From DSWT01 sp036845725 (lineage in GTDB: Bacteria; Chloroflexota; Anaerolineae; B4-G1; SLSP01), in the NCBI GenBank assembly GCA_036845725.1, contig DAIUDK010000100.1, positions 1-21,099 of the forward strand: a stretch of DNA of 21,099 nucleotides, given 5' to 3'. The position numbers and the translations under genes were made by a program. Positions within the stretch are counted from its first letter, which is position 1. Each line of letters starts with the position of its first letter. The notes under the pieces were generated by a model. The model had not been told where the DNA came from. It did no database searches and was given only the letters and a program-made list of their open reading frames with translations. Shown piece by piece: positions 7,166 to 15,585 of the stretch.

Positions 7166-8014
7166 ATGGGTGAGGATTTATCCAATCCGGCGATTCGGAA
7201 ATTTGTCGAGGATTCCAGATTTATCTACGAGGCTTGGAAGGAGGCTGACATCAACGGTTTCCAGACCAATATCCTGGATTGTGGAGCCGGACAGATTCTG
7301 TTTCAGACGCCGATCGCCAAATATCTGGAACCGTTTTGGACACCGATCCTCCGTCATTTCGAGAAAACCCGGCGGATCATAACGTACGAACGCCGCGAAA
7401 GCACCTCCCAGTATATGCACGCCTGGGATCGGGCCAAGGATATGCTCGCCGTGATGGACCACTTGGAGATCACGCGCTGCGACATTGTCAGCCATTCCTC
7501 CGGAGCCGTCGCCTCGTTGCATTTTGCCTTGATGTACCCGGAGCGGGTCCGATCCATAGTATTGATGAACGTCGCCGCCTTCTATCCGAAATTGCGCGGG
7601 CCGATTGCGGTCCTCAGCGACAAGCTTGCCCCGCTATTGCCGGATGCCATCGTGCTTCCGCTGTTTTTGACGTTCCTGGCAAAACGGGGTACGGAGGATT
7701 ATGCGCTGCACCGCTATGCCTTCGGGAAGTTCAAGCCGCTGGGGTTGCACCTGAAATACTCCCTCAACCACATCACACAGGAGCACGACCTCCGGGAAAG
7801 CCTGTGCGCAATCCGATGCCCCGTGCTGCTGATCAACCGGACGGATGATGCGGTGGTTCCCATGGAGGACATGGTCTACCTTCATGACCGCCTTCCCCGT
7901 TGCTTCGGATTACATACCGTCGCCGGAGGCGGTCACATGTTTCATTACCGGCACGCGGGTGACATCATCGGTTTTATGGAGGGTTTTTACCGGCGGATCT
8001 CCAAGGAGAATTGA
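7166..8014 (+). CDS. Alpha/beta hydrolase
   Basis: A 282-residue alpha/beta-hydrolase-fold protein. The nucleophile elbow is SHSSG (residues 109-113, Ser111 as nucleophile; the usual first Gly is Ser). The likely acid is an Asp in LINRTDDAVVP and the base is the His of VAGGGHMF near the C-terminus, so the triad is complete. The segment between residues about 155 and 215 forms a helical cap. Instead of the usual N-terminal HG oxyanion motif it has CGAGQILFQTPI, so substrate handling differs from typical esterases. AAGGAG at 7151-7156 supports the start. It resembles methylesterase or lactonase-type hydrolases, but the substrate cannot be named. The next gene is a diverged relative with a disrupted triad, 64 bases downstream. 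Confidence 0.85.
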   Translation: MGEDLSNPAIRKFVEDSRFIYEAWKEADINGFQTNILDCGAGQILFQTPIAKYLEPFWTPILRHFEKTRRIITYERRESTSQYMHAWDRAKDMLAVMDHLEITRCDIVSHSSGAVASLHFALMYPERVRSIVLMNVAAFYPKLRGPIAVLSDKLAPLLPDAIVLPLFLTFLAKRGTEDYALHRYAFGKFKPLGLHLKYSLNHITQEHDLRESLCAIRCPVLLINRTDDAVVPMEDMVYLHDRLPRCFGLHTVAGGGHMFHYRHAGDIIGFMEGFYRRISKEN

Positions 8015-8078
8015 GGACGATTCCCGGCAAGCCGTTGGAGGAAATCATAGAATTGGAAAGGATCATCGGGTAAAGCGG

Positions 8079-8972
8079 ATGGCAGACTTGGAATTATTGG
8101 GGAAACGAGAAATTACGAGTTTGATGGACCGCCGAGCGTCACTGCGACGTTTGGGTGACAATGCTCAATGGCTGGAGGCGAGGTTCCAAAGTGTTCGAGT
8201 CTCGGACGATTGGACGGCGCGCGTGTACGACAACGGAGGCGCAGGCACCCCGCTGGTGTTTGTGCCGGTGGTGCCGATGTTCGAAACCGCGCACGTACAC
8301 AACCTGCAGCGGTTTGGAACAAACCGCCGGGTGGTCACCTACCGGCGGGTGGATCCGCCGGACCGGCCGGTTTCCGTGGAGGATCGAGCGCGGGAACTTT
8401 CGCGGTTGCTGGACGCACTGGGAATTTCCGAGGCGCATTTTTGCGGGTTGAATGAAGGCGCCTTGGCCGCGATGGCGATGGCGTTCCGGGAACCGCAGCG
8501 AGTGAAATCGATCTCGGCCACCTGCCTCGGCGTCGAGAATCCGATCCCCGTTTGGATGCGTCGGCTGGCAAGGATCCTCCAGTTTCCCATTCCCGGTCCA
8601 TTGGTAGGGGAGGTGGTGCGTTGGCTGCTGCTTGGAGCGGCGCCGGATGGATACATCGTGGCGAATCTCTGGGGTCGGAATCCGGATGCTTCGGCGAGTC
8701 TGAGAAACGGTGTAGTGCCTTTGTACGACGGGTATCTGCTGCCGGATCGCCGGTTGACGATGCCAGTCCTCAACATCCATTCGTCGCCGGTCGTTCGGGA
8801 ATATTCCTCGCGGCGATGGGTGGACCTTCTTCCGAACGGGCGGTTGGCGGTGATTCCGGGAGACACCCATTTGTGCATGTGGTCGAAGGCGGCGGAGTTT
8901 GAATTGATATTGGAGGAATTCATCCAGGACACGGAGAAGGAGATTCCGGTCCGTCAGAAGACAGACTCATAG
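8079..8972 (+). CDS. Alpha/beta-hydrolase-fold protein with disrupted catalytic triad
   Basis: A 297-residue protein from ATG 8079 with the alpha/beta hydrolase layout: strands at LVFVPVVPMF and RVVTYRRVDPPD, an elbow at HFCGLNEGALAAMAMAF, a cap (IPVWMRRLARILQFPIPGPL) and a late His in IPGDTHLCMW. At the elbow the nucleophile position of G-x-S-x-G is Asn125 (AAT at 8451-8453), and where its neighbour has NRTDDAVVP it has NIHSSPVVRE, without the acid. It is therefore unlikely to be a serine hydrolase; it may be a binding protein, a partner of its neighbour, or a lyase-like variant. The open frame extends upstream to 7845 inside the preceding gene, but the similarity begins after 8079; the ribosome site is weak (GGAAAGG at 8054-8060 is too far). 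It ends 9 bases before the second ICMT-like gene. Confidence 0.72.
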   Translation: MADLELLGKREITSLMDRRASLRRLGDNAQWLEARFQSVRVSDDWTARVYDNGGAGTPLVFVPVVPMFETAHVHNLQRFGTNRRVVTYRRVDPPDRPVSVEDRARELSRLLDALGISEAHFCGLNEGALAAMAMAFREPQRVKSISATCLGVENPIPVWMRRLARILQFPIPGPLVGEVVRWLLLGAAPDGYIVANLWGRNPDASASLRNGVVPLYDGYLLPDRRLTMPVLNIHSSPVVREYSSRRWVDLLPNGRLAVIPGDTHLCMWSKAAEFELILEEFIQDTEKEIPVRQKTDS

Positions 8973-8981
8973 GAGGAAAAC

Positions 8982-9608
8982 ATGTGGACTGTACGCTTTA
9001 TTCTGCTCGCGTTGTTGGTTCTTCCCCTCGGGGCATTTGCATACTTTATGCGGCGCCGCCAGGAGAGCGAAGCCGTGCTTGAGAACCGGCCCATCAATCT
9101 TCTCGGAGTGATCTTCTACAACCTGGCCTGCTATTGCCTGGCCGGACTGCCCTCCGATCCGGCGGTGTTCACCGCGCCGCGCTTCCTCGGGAACGCCGGA
9201 GTACGGGCCGGATTCTTGATCGCCGGTGTGGCGCTGATCCTCTTTGGGGTGGTCATTTTCGTCGTCTCCGTCCGGCGGCGGAAAACCGTCGGCGGGGAAA
9301 ACGTGAGGGAAGGGCTGCTGACCACTGGCATCTATAGCTTTGCCCGGCACCCGATTTACACCGGGATCGTCTCGGTTTCCTTCGGACTGGCGCTCGCGCT
9401 CGGCACTTGGGACGGATTGCTGATGGTCCCAATCGTTTGGCTGGTGAACGCGGCGGAGGCGATCATCGAAGAACTCTTTGACATCGGCCGGCGCTTCCCG
9501 GCGGAGTATGCCGAGTATCGCAAGCAGACGGGGATGTTCGGGCCGGTCAGCCTGTGGGCTGCACTGTTGGTCTTCCTGGCGGGCCTGGCTGTCGCCGGCT
9601 CCATTTGA
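8982..9608 (+). CDS. ICMT-like integral membrane methyltransferase (copy B)
   Basis: A 208-residue paralogue of the gene at 5493, equal in length, with the same membrane segments and the same signature: GLLTTGIYSFARHPIYTG, paired Glu at 163-164 and FPAEYAEYRKQTGMFGP. AGGAGG at 8971-8976 lies at the same distance from the ATG as in copy A, and the ribosome site and first codons are also alike (ATGTGGACT). The DNA of the C-terminal half, for example the stretch around CGTCTCCGTCCGGCGGCGG, is close to identical. The two copies thus form direct repeats of about 620 bases around a 2.9-kb segment. It is followed by the phosphotransferase gene at 9687, and the arrangement membrane methyltransferase then phosphotransferase seems to have existed after copy A as well. 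Confidence 0.87.
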   Translation: MWTVRFILLALLVLPLGAFAYFMRRRQESEAVLENRPINLLGVIFYNLACYCLAGLPSDPAVFTAPRFLGNAGVRAGFLIAGVALILFGVVIFVVSVRRRKTVGGENVREGLLTTGIYSFARHPIYTGIVSVSFGLALALGTWDGLLMVPIVWLVNAAEAIIEELFDIGRRFPAEYAEYRKQTGMFGPVSLWAALLVFLAGLAVAGSI

Positions 9609-9686
9609 TAAGGAACCAGTATAGCTGTTGGCGTTCACCTTGTGGAACATTCTGTGCATGGCATTACGGGCGGAAAAGAGGGTTTT

Positions 9687-12251
9687 ATGCGAGTGAAAGC
9701 TGATTTTATCTTATCTCTCGCCGATGCTTCGGCCAGACTGTCGCAGGTGGGAGGGAAAGGCGCTTCGCTGGCACGCCTGGCGGCGGCCGGCCTGCCTGTG
9801 CCGCCTGGTTTTCACATCACCACGGCAGCCTATTGCCGCTTCGTGGCGGAGTATGGGCTGCAAGAGCAGATTCTGGCGGCGGTCTCTACTGCCACTTCCG
9901 ATCAGCCGGCAACGCTCGAAGAGGCATCCAGCCAAATCGGCAAGCTCTTTGCGCAGCATGCGATGCCGGATGACATTGCCGAGGCGATCCGACAGGCGTA
10001 TGCCGGGCTTGGCGAGGGTGATGTACCCGTCGCCGTGCGTTCATCGGCGACGGCGGAAGATTTGCCGGAGATGTCGTTTGCCGGGCAGCAGGAGACGTAT
10101 CTCAACATTCGCGGTGGCGAGGCGGTGCTCGATGCCGTCAAGCGCTGCTGGGCCTCGTTGTGGACGGCGCGGGCCATTGCCTATCGAATCAAAAACAACA
10201 TTGACCAGAGCACGGTCACGCTGGCGGTCGTTGTGCAGGAGATGGTGAATGCAGAAGCCGCGGGGATTCTCTTCACCGTCAACCCGATCAATGGCCGACG
10301 CGATGAGATGGTCATCAATGCTGCCTGGGGCCTCGGTGAAGCCATCGTTGGCGGATTGGTCTCGCCCGACACGATCATTGCGGAGAAAACCACGGGCAAA
10401 ATCAAAAAGCTCGATGTCACAGAAAAGACCGTCATCACAGTGTTGACAGAGTCCGGCACGGAAGAGAAACCGCTCGACGACACGCGGCACAAATCTCAGG
10501 TCCTAAAAGAGACACAGGTCGTCGAACTCGCGAGCATCGCGCGTCGCATCGAAGATTTTTATGGCAGCCCACAGGATATCGAGTGGTGTCATGCGAATGG
10601 AAATTTCTACATTGTGCAATCACGCCCCATCACGGCGCTGCCGGAGCCGCCGCTGGAGTGGAAAAGCTCCTACCCCCAATCGCTCCTGATGCGCGGTAGT
10701 TCCATGGACCTGTTACCCGATGTGGTATCGCCGCTGTTTGCTACGCTGGGAATGTCGGTTATCACGAAAGCTTATAAGAGAGTGTATGCCGAGGTCATGG
10801 GGCTTGGGGAGGAAGACGTGCCTGTTTTTGAGGTTCTCAATGGGTATGTCTATCTGTGCTTCATCAAGGGAAATCGAGCGGCATATTACGCGTGGCTTCA
10901 TGCCAGGACTGCTGGAAAAATGTTTGCATTCGGCAAGGTATTGGCGTTGGAAGCACAAGCCAAATGCGCGACGATTGTGAGCAAGTGGCAACAAATGGAC
11001 CTGGATAAGGTAGGAACACCTGAGCTATTGGCAGGCGCGCGCGAACTTTTTGAAATCTCAGGCGAGTTTCTTACCGCGTGTGTCGCCCGGCCGATCCCGC
11101 TAGCTAACTTTAGCGAAATGGAATTCAGCCTGTTTTACAACACGCTCATCAAACGCAAAGAAGACCCTGCCGCGACGAGCTTCCTGCTCGGTTTGGAAAA
11201 CGTGCCACTGCGAGCAGAGAAATCACTGTTTGATCTGGCGCAATGGATAAAGACCCGGTCTGAGTTGGCAGATTACCTGGCACGAGCTTCCGCAGAGCAA
11301 GTCTGGGCTGAATTGCAATCTGATCCCGTCCCCGCGCCACTGGACGGCGAATTCGCCACCCGCTTCATGGCACACCTGGCTGAGTTCGGCCACTTCACCT
11401 ACGACATTGATTTTATGAGTCCTGTCCTGGCTGATTTTCCGATCCCGATGCTGGATACATTGAAGGTTTATCTTGCCGGGCAAGGAAATGACCCATGTAC
11501 TCGCCAACAAGCGCAGGAAATGCAAAGCAAACAGGCGGAGGAAGCTATCTGCCAACGAGTAGGGACACTGCACAGGAAAGGATTTCAGAAACTGCTCAGG
11601 CTGGCGCAGGAATACGCGGTTGACCGAGAGAACGCGATTGCGAACATCGGTCTGCCTTACCCGCAACTGCGACGCCTGCTGCGTGAACTTGGGCAACGCC
11701 TGACAACAGGCGGCGCAATCGCCGAGCCAGAAGATATCTACTGGCTCGAAGCGAAGGATGTGGATGCATTGGTTGCAGTTCTGGAAACGGGCAAGCCTTT
11801 GAGTAATCACGCTGCAAACGTGGAGACCCGCAAAGCAGAATGGCAGCGAGCGCGCAGGGTAGTTCCTCCTGCGGTTCTGCCGGAGGGCAGTTGGTTATCC
11901 AAAATGATGGCGCCCAAGAAATCCCTACCCAATACCCTGAAAGGCAAAGGCACCAGCGCGGGCAAAGTCACCGCCCCGGCCTGTGTTCTGCGCGGTCCGG
12001 AGGATTTTGGGCAAATGCGCCCCGGCGGCGTGCTTGTCGCCGTCACAACAACCCCGGCCTGGACGCCGCTCTTTGCTATGGCTTCGGCGGTTGTCACTGA
12101 CATCGGCGGGCCACTCAGTCACAGTTCCATCGTGGCGCGCGAATACGGCATCCCTGCAGTGATGGGTACCGGTGTGGCCACGCGCCGTATTTGTACCGGG
12201 CAGATGATCATGGTAGATGGCAACGCGGGTACCGTGACGTTAAAGGTATAA
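9687..12251 (+). CDS. PEP-synthase/rifampicin-phosphotransferase-like ATP-grasp and phosphohistidine protein
   Basis: From ATG 9687 the protein has 854 residues, the size of rifampicin phosphotransferases (about 860) rather than full PEP synthase, and it lacks the C-terminal PEP/pyruvate TIM barrel. Domains: ATP-grasp (PPDK_N type) at about 1-315, with GGKGASLARL (22-31), RSSATAEDLP (118-127) and the exit motif QSRPITALP from Gln311; a helical middle domain, about 320-730, with ENAIANIGLPYPQLRRLL and EPEDIYWLE; and the swinging phosphohistidine domain, where GGPLSHSSIVAREYGIPAV carries His812. In this family ATP phosphorylates the His, which then phosphorylates an acceptor in the middle domain. 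The acceptor is unknown. ATG 9642 is open, but GAGGG at 9678-9682 and alignment with the 18251 paralogue favour 9687. The 78-base gap before it has no other gene. Confidence 0.85.
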   Translation: MRVKADFILSLADASARLSQVGGKGASLARLAAAGLPVPPGFHITTAAYCRFVAEYGLQEQILAAVSTATSDQPATLEEASSQIGKLFAQHAMPDDIAEAIRQAYAGLGEGDVPVAVRSSATAEDLPEMSFAGQQETYLNIRGGEAVLDAVKRCWASLWTARAIAYRIKNNIDQSTVTLAVVVQEMVNAEAAGILFTVNPINGRRDEMVINAAWGLGEAIVGGLVSPDTIIAEKTTGKIKKLDVTEKTVITVLTESGTEEKPLDDTRHKSQVLKETQVVELASIARRIEDFYGSPQDIEWCHANGNFYIVQSRPITALPEPPLEWKSSYPQSLLMRGSSMDLLPDVVSPLFATLGMSVITKAYKRVYAEVMGLGEEDVPVFEVLNGYVYLCFIKGNRAAYYAWLHARTAGKMFAFGKVLALEAQAKCATIVSKWQQMDLDKVGTPELLAGARELFEISGEFLTACVARPIPLANFSEMEFSLFYNTLIKRKEDPAATSFLLGLENVPLRAEKSLFDLAQWIKTRSELADYLARASAEQVWAELQSDPVPAPLDGEFATRFMAHLAEFGHFTYDIDFMSPVLADFPIPMLDTLKVYLAGQGNDPCTRQQAQEMQSKQAEEAICQRVGTLHRKGFQKLLRLAQEYAVDRENAIANIGLPYPQLRRLLRELGQRLTTGGAIAEPEDIYWLEAKDVDALVAVLETGKPLSNHAANVETRKAEWQRARRVVPPAVLPEGSWLSKMMAPKKSLPNTLKGKGTSAGKVTAPACVLRGPEDFGQMRPGGVLVAVTTTPAWTPLFAMASAVVTDIGGPLSHSSIVAREYGIPAVMGTGVATRRICTGQMIMVDGNAGTVTLKV

Positions 12252-12269
12252 AGTCATACGGAGGCAATA

Positions 12270-13907
12270 ATGACGAGCATATTTCCGAAATTCGGCTACA
12301 ACCCAATCACGGGTGAATGGAATGACAGCCTGAAAGGGGATTATTGCTGGTCCAACATCAACCTCAGTGAAGCGATACCGGATGTGATGACACCCAGCAC
12401 CTGGTCATTGTGGTGGATTTACTTTTACATCATTGGCCCGATCCAATTTCCTGGAGATCATCCCTCTTGTGGACATATCTGTGGGCGACCGTATTTCAAC
12501 CTGAGCTTGATTTTATCGCTTTATCACGCCATCGGCATGGATGCACGAAAAAAAAGGTTAGGGGACTTGCTTGTGTCCACGCCCGTCGAACTAGATATTC
12601 CGCTTATTCCATTTTCACCTCTGGCTGTGGCCTGGAATGGGATGCCCGGAATAATCACAGACTGGCGGCATGCCCGGCGCGATCGTAGACAGCTTCTGGA
12701 TTACTTAACTTTTCTCCCGGATTGGTGTCGAATGATGCGCCCTCGCATTCAGCAATGTTCAGGCACGGCAGGGTTGCTTGCCCTATGGACCGAATCCATC
12801 CTGCCCGCCAAACTTCGCGACTTCCGCATGCTGCGCAGCATGACCCTCGATTTATCTGGCCCTGCAACCAAACTAAGCCTGGACCTAACGACTCTGGTCG
12901 GTGAAGCTGAAACCAATACGCTCTTATCCAACCTTTCCGGCGCCTCGGGGGATTTGGAAAGTCTGGGCCCGCTGATTGGATTGGCAAAAGTGAAGGATGG
13001 CAGGATGAGTCGCGCCGAGTACATGGAACGGTACGGACATCGCGGTACGCACGAAACGGAACTGTCTGCCCCGGTCCCAAGCGATGATCCCGAATGGCTG
13101 GATAAAAAGCTTGCCGAGTTCACCCGATCAGACATAGATGTGGACGCACTCCTCGTGAAACAGCGCGCCGAGTTCACCACGGCCTGGCAACGTTTTGAGG
13201 CGCGTTTCCCGAATAAATACAAAGCCTTTCGCCATAGACTGGATATGGTTGCGGCAGCAGCGAAAAACCGTGAAGCAATCCGCTCTGAGTCTATCCGCCT
13301 GTCGCGGCTCATCCGCCAGTTCCTGTTGCAGGTGGGCAACGTGACGGGCATAGGTGAGGACATCTTTTTCCTGACGCTGGATGAAATGACGACCCTTCTA
13401 GCTGGCGATCAATCGTCTCTCGGCGCCATTCCTATCCGGTGCGCCATGCACCAGCGCTACTGCGCCCTGCCGCCCTACCCGGCGATCATCTATGGACGTT
13501 TTGACCCATTCAAATGGGCCGCCGACCCCAACCGGCGCAGCGATTTCTATGACGCGCGGCAGACCGGAGCCACCGTCCTCTCTTCCACCATCAAAGGCAT
13601 TGCCGGAGCGGTGGGCTGCGTGGAGGGTGTCGTGCGTCGCATTGACCGTGTGGAAGATGGCAACCAGCTTCAGCCAGGCGAGATTCTCGTCACCACCATC
13701 ACCAACGTTGGCTGGACGCCACTCTTCCCACGCCTGGCAGCGATTGTCACCGATGTGGGTGCGCCGCTCTCGCATGCCGCCATTGTGGCGCGCGAGCTGG
13801 GCATCCCGGCGGTGGTCGGCTGCGGCAACGCCACCATGCTGCTCAAAACCGGCGACCGCGTCCGCGTGGATGGTGGGAGCGGAACCGTTGAGATTTTGAC
13901 TCAATAA
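12270..13907 (+). CDS. ATP-grasp-less phosphotransferase relative: middle domain plus phosphohistidine domain (copy 1)
   Basis: A 545-residue protein that starts where the ATP-grasp half of a full-length relative would have ended: FGYNPITGEWNDSL and NLSEAIPDVMTPSTWSLWW are typical of the start of the middle domain. It has a YGHRGTHETEL block and LRRLIRQ-like helices ending IFFLTLDEM, then the phosphohistidine domain with GAPLSHAAIVARELGIPAV, His502. There is no GGKGASL or RSSATAEDLP. The start is well supported: GGAGG at 12260-12264 and no other good ATG, with only 18 bases after the 9687 gene. It therefore seems to be a natural short form. To be phosphorylated it would need an ATP-grasp domain in trans, for which the neighbours at 9687 and 18251 are candidates. 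It might also be a binding-only protein. Confidence 0.82.
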   Translation: MTSIFPKFGYNPITGEWNDSLKGDYCWSNINLSEAIPDVMTPSTWSLWWIYFYIIGPIQFPGDHPSCGHICGRPYFNLSLILSLYHAIGMDARKKRLGDLLVSTPVELDIPLIPFSPLAVAWNGMPGIITDWRHARRDRRQLLDYLTFLPDWCRMMRPRIQQCSGTAGLLALWTESILPAKLRDFRMLRSMTLDLSGPATKLSLDLTTLVGEAETNTLLSNLSGASGDLESLGPLIGLAKVKDGRMSRAEYMERYGHRGTHETELSAPVPSDDPEWLDKKLAEFTRSDIDVDALLVKQRAEFTTAWQRFEARFPNKYKAFRHRLDMVAAAAKNREAIRSESIRLSRLIRQFLLQVGNVTGIGEDIFFLTLDEMTTLLAGDQSSLGAIPIRCAMHQRYCALPPYPAIIYGRFDPFKWAADPNRRSDFYDARQTGATVLSSTIKGIAGAVGCVEGVVRRIDRVEDGNQLQPGEILVTTITNVGWTPLFPRLAAIVTDVGAPLSHAAIVARELGIPAVVGCGNATMLLKTGDRVRVDGGSGTVEILTQ

Positions 13908-13930
13908 TCAGGTCGGAAAGGAGGAACAAA

Positions 13931-15577
13931 ATGGTCCGGGTATTTCCTAAATTCGGCTACAATCCCGTCACAGGCGAATGGAACGACAGCCTGACGGGTG
14001 AATATCTGTGGTCCAATGTCAATGTGAACGAGGCTGTGCCGGATGTGATGACTCCCAGCACCTGGTCGCTGTGGTGGATTTATCACTTCGAGGTCAGTCC
14101 TTTTGAATTCCCCGGTAATCATCCCATGTGCGGGAATATCTGCGGTCGCCCCTATCTCAACCTGGGCCTGCTTTTGTCAATCTATCGCGTCCTGGGCAGA
14201 GATGTGCGTAAAGAGATGCAGGGCGACATGGTGGGTTCTGCTCCTGCCGAGATGGACATTCCCCTGATCCCATTTTCGCCCCTGCCGATACTCTGGAAAG
14301 GGCTGCCGGCCATGTTCAAAGTTCGACAGGATGCCCGCCGCGATCTCAAACAGCTGCCGGAATTTCTGGATGTAACGCCAGGATGGTGCCGAACCATGCG
14401 TGCGCAAATTCAGAACTGCGCCGATGCTCCATGTCTGCGATCATTGTGGATGACGGCGATCCGGCCGGCCGTTGTCCACGCCTGCCGGATGTTGCGCAGC
14501 ATAACCATGACCCTGGCCGACCCTGCCACCAAACTGCGCCTGGACTTGAGCGCGCTGGTCGGTGAGGCCGAGGCCAATGTGCTCTTATCCAACCTTTCCG
14601 GCGGCTCTGGCGGTTTGGCAAGTCTTGGCCCACTGGAGGGTCTGGGAAAGGTGCAGAAGGGTGAGATGAGCCGCGAGCAATACCTGGAACGGTATGGACA
14701 TCGTGGCGTGCACGAAATGGAGTTGTTCGCTTCCGATTTAAACGATACCCCCGATGGGTTCGAGAAGCGGCTCGCCGATTTCACCCAATCGCCCATGGAT
14801 GTGGATGCACTCCTGGCAAAGCAGCGGGCCGAATATGCAGCGGCCTGGCAGCGCTTTGAAATGCGTTTCCCCGCCAAGTTCAAAACTACCTGCCGCGCGC
14901 GGGATACCGTGATAGCCGCGGCAAAAAACCGTGAGGCGGTGCGTTCTGAGGTTACGCGCCTTGCGCGGCTCGTTCGCCAGTTCCTTTTGCAGGTGGGCAA
15001 AGTGACCGGGCTAGGCGACGGAATCTTTTTCCTGTCACTGGATGAAATGGCGGCGCTGCTGGGGGGCGACAGGCTGTCTGTCGCCTCCATCCCCGCTCGG
15101 CGGGACATGTACCAGCGCTATTGCGCCTTGCCGCCCTACCCGGCGCTCATCATTGGACGCTTTGATCCGTTCCAGTGGGCGGCAGATCCAAACCGGCGCG
15201 GTGATTTTTACGACGCGCGGCAGACAAAAGCGGCTGCCTTCTCCGGCACGATCACAGGCTTTGCGGGCGCGGTAGGCTGTGTAGAGGGAATCGTGCGCCG
15301 CATAGACAGTATGGAGGAAGGAGACCAGATCCAACCCGGTGAGATTCTTGTCACCACCATCACCAACGTCGGCTGGACACCGCTCTTCCCACGCCTGGCC
15401 GCCATCGTCACCGATGTAGGCGCGCCGCTCTCCCATGCCGCGATTGTGGCGCGCGAGCTGGGCATCCCGGCGGTGGTCGGCTGCGGCAATGCCACCATGC
15501 TGCTCAAAACCGGCGACCGCGTCCGCGTGGATGGCGGGAGCGGAACCGTTGAGATTTTGAGCGAAAAACCAGAGTGA
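13931..15577 (+). CDS. ATP-grasp-less phosphotransferase relative: middle domain plus phosphohistidine domain (copy 2)
   Basis: A 548-residue tandem paralogue of the gene at 12270, alike over its whole length: FGYNPVTGEWNDSL, EAVPDVMTPSTWSLWW, CGNICGRPYLNL, YGHRGVHEMEL, IFFLSLDEM, and GAPLSHAAIVARELGIPAV with His502 at the same residue number. The first 30 codons and the last 70 are the most alike. A strong ribosome site (AAGGAGG around 13918-13924) precedes the ATG and the gap to copy 1 is 23 bases. The final 120 or so bases of the coding regions differ at very few positions, against much greater divergence in the middle. Both lack the ATP-grasp half, so loss or absence preceded the duplication. 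It ends 8 bases before the ATG of the broken gene at 15586. Confidence 0.82.
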   Translation: MVRVFPKFGYNPVTGEWNDSLTGEYLWSNVNVNEAVPDVMTPSTWSLWWIYHFEVSPFEFPGNHPMCGNICGRPYLNLGLLLSIYRVLGRDVRKEMQGDMVGSAPAEMDIPLIPFSPLPILWKGLPAMFKVRQDARRDLKQLPEFLDVTPGWCRTMRAQIQNCADAPCLRSLWMTAIRPAVVHACRMLRSITMTLADPATKLRLDLSALVGEAEANVLLSNLSGGSGGLASLGPLEGLGKVQKGEMSREQYLERYGHRGVHEMELFASDLNDTPDGFEKRLADFTQSPMDVDALLAKQRAEYAAAWQRFEMRFPAKFKTTCRARDTVIAAAKNREAVRSEVTRLARLVRQFLLQVGKVTGLGDGIFFLSLDEMAALLGGDRLSVASIPARRDMYQRYCALPPYPALIIGRFDPFQWAADPNRRGDFYDARQTKAAAFSGTITGFAGAVGCVEGIVRRIDSMEEGDQIQPGEILVTTITNVGWTPLFPRLAAIVTDVGAPLSHAAIVARELGIPAVVGCGNATMLLKTGDRVRVDGGSGTVEILSEKPE

Positions 15578-15585
15578 GAGGCCAA

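Noticed and set aside
7845..8078. Start of the second hydrolase-fold gene at 7845
   Set aside because: This would overlap the preceding gene by 170 bases in another frame; the extra residues have no fold signature and domain similarity begins after ATG 8079.
9642..9686. Upstream ATG 9642 as start of the large phosphotransferase
   Set aside because: The extra 15 residues have no counterpart in the paralogue at 18251, and a ribosome site (GAGGG) precedes the ATG at 9687.
9609..9686. Rifamycin-associated regulatory element before the phosphotransferase
   Set aside because: I looked for a GC-rich inverted repeat of that kind before 9687 and before 18251 and saw none; so rifamycin as the real substrate has no regulatory support.
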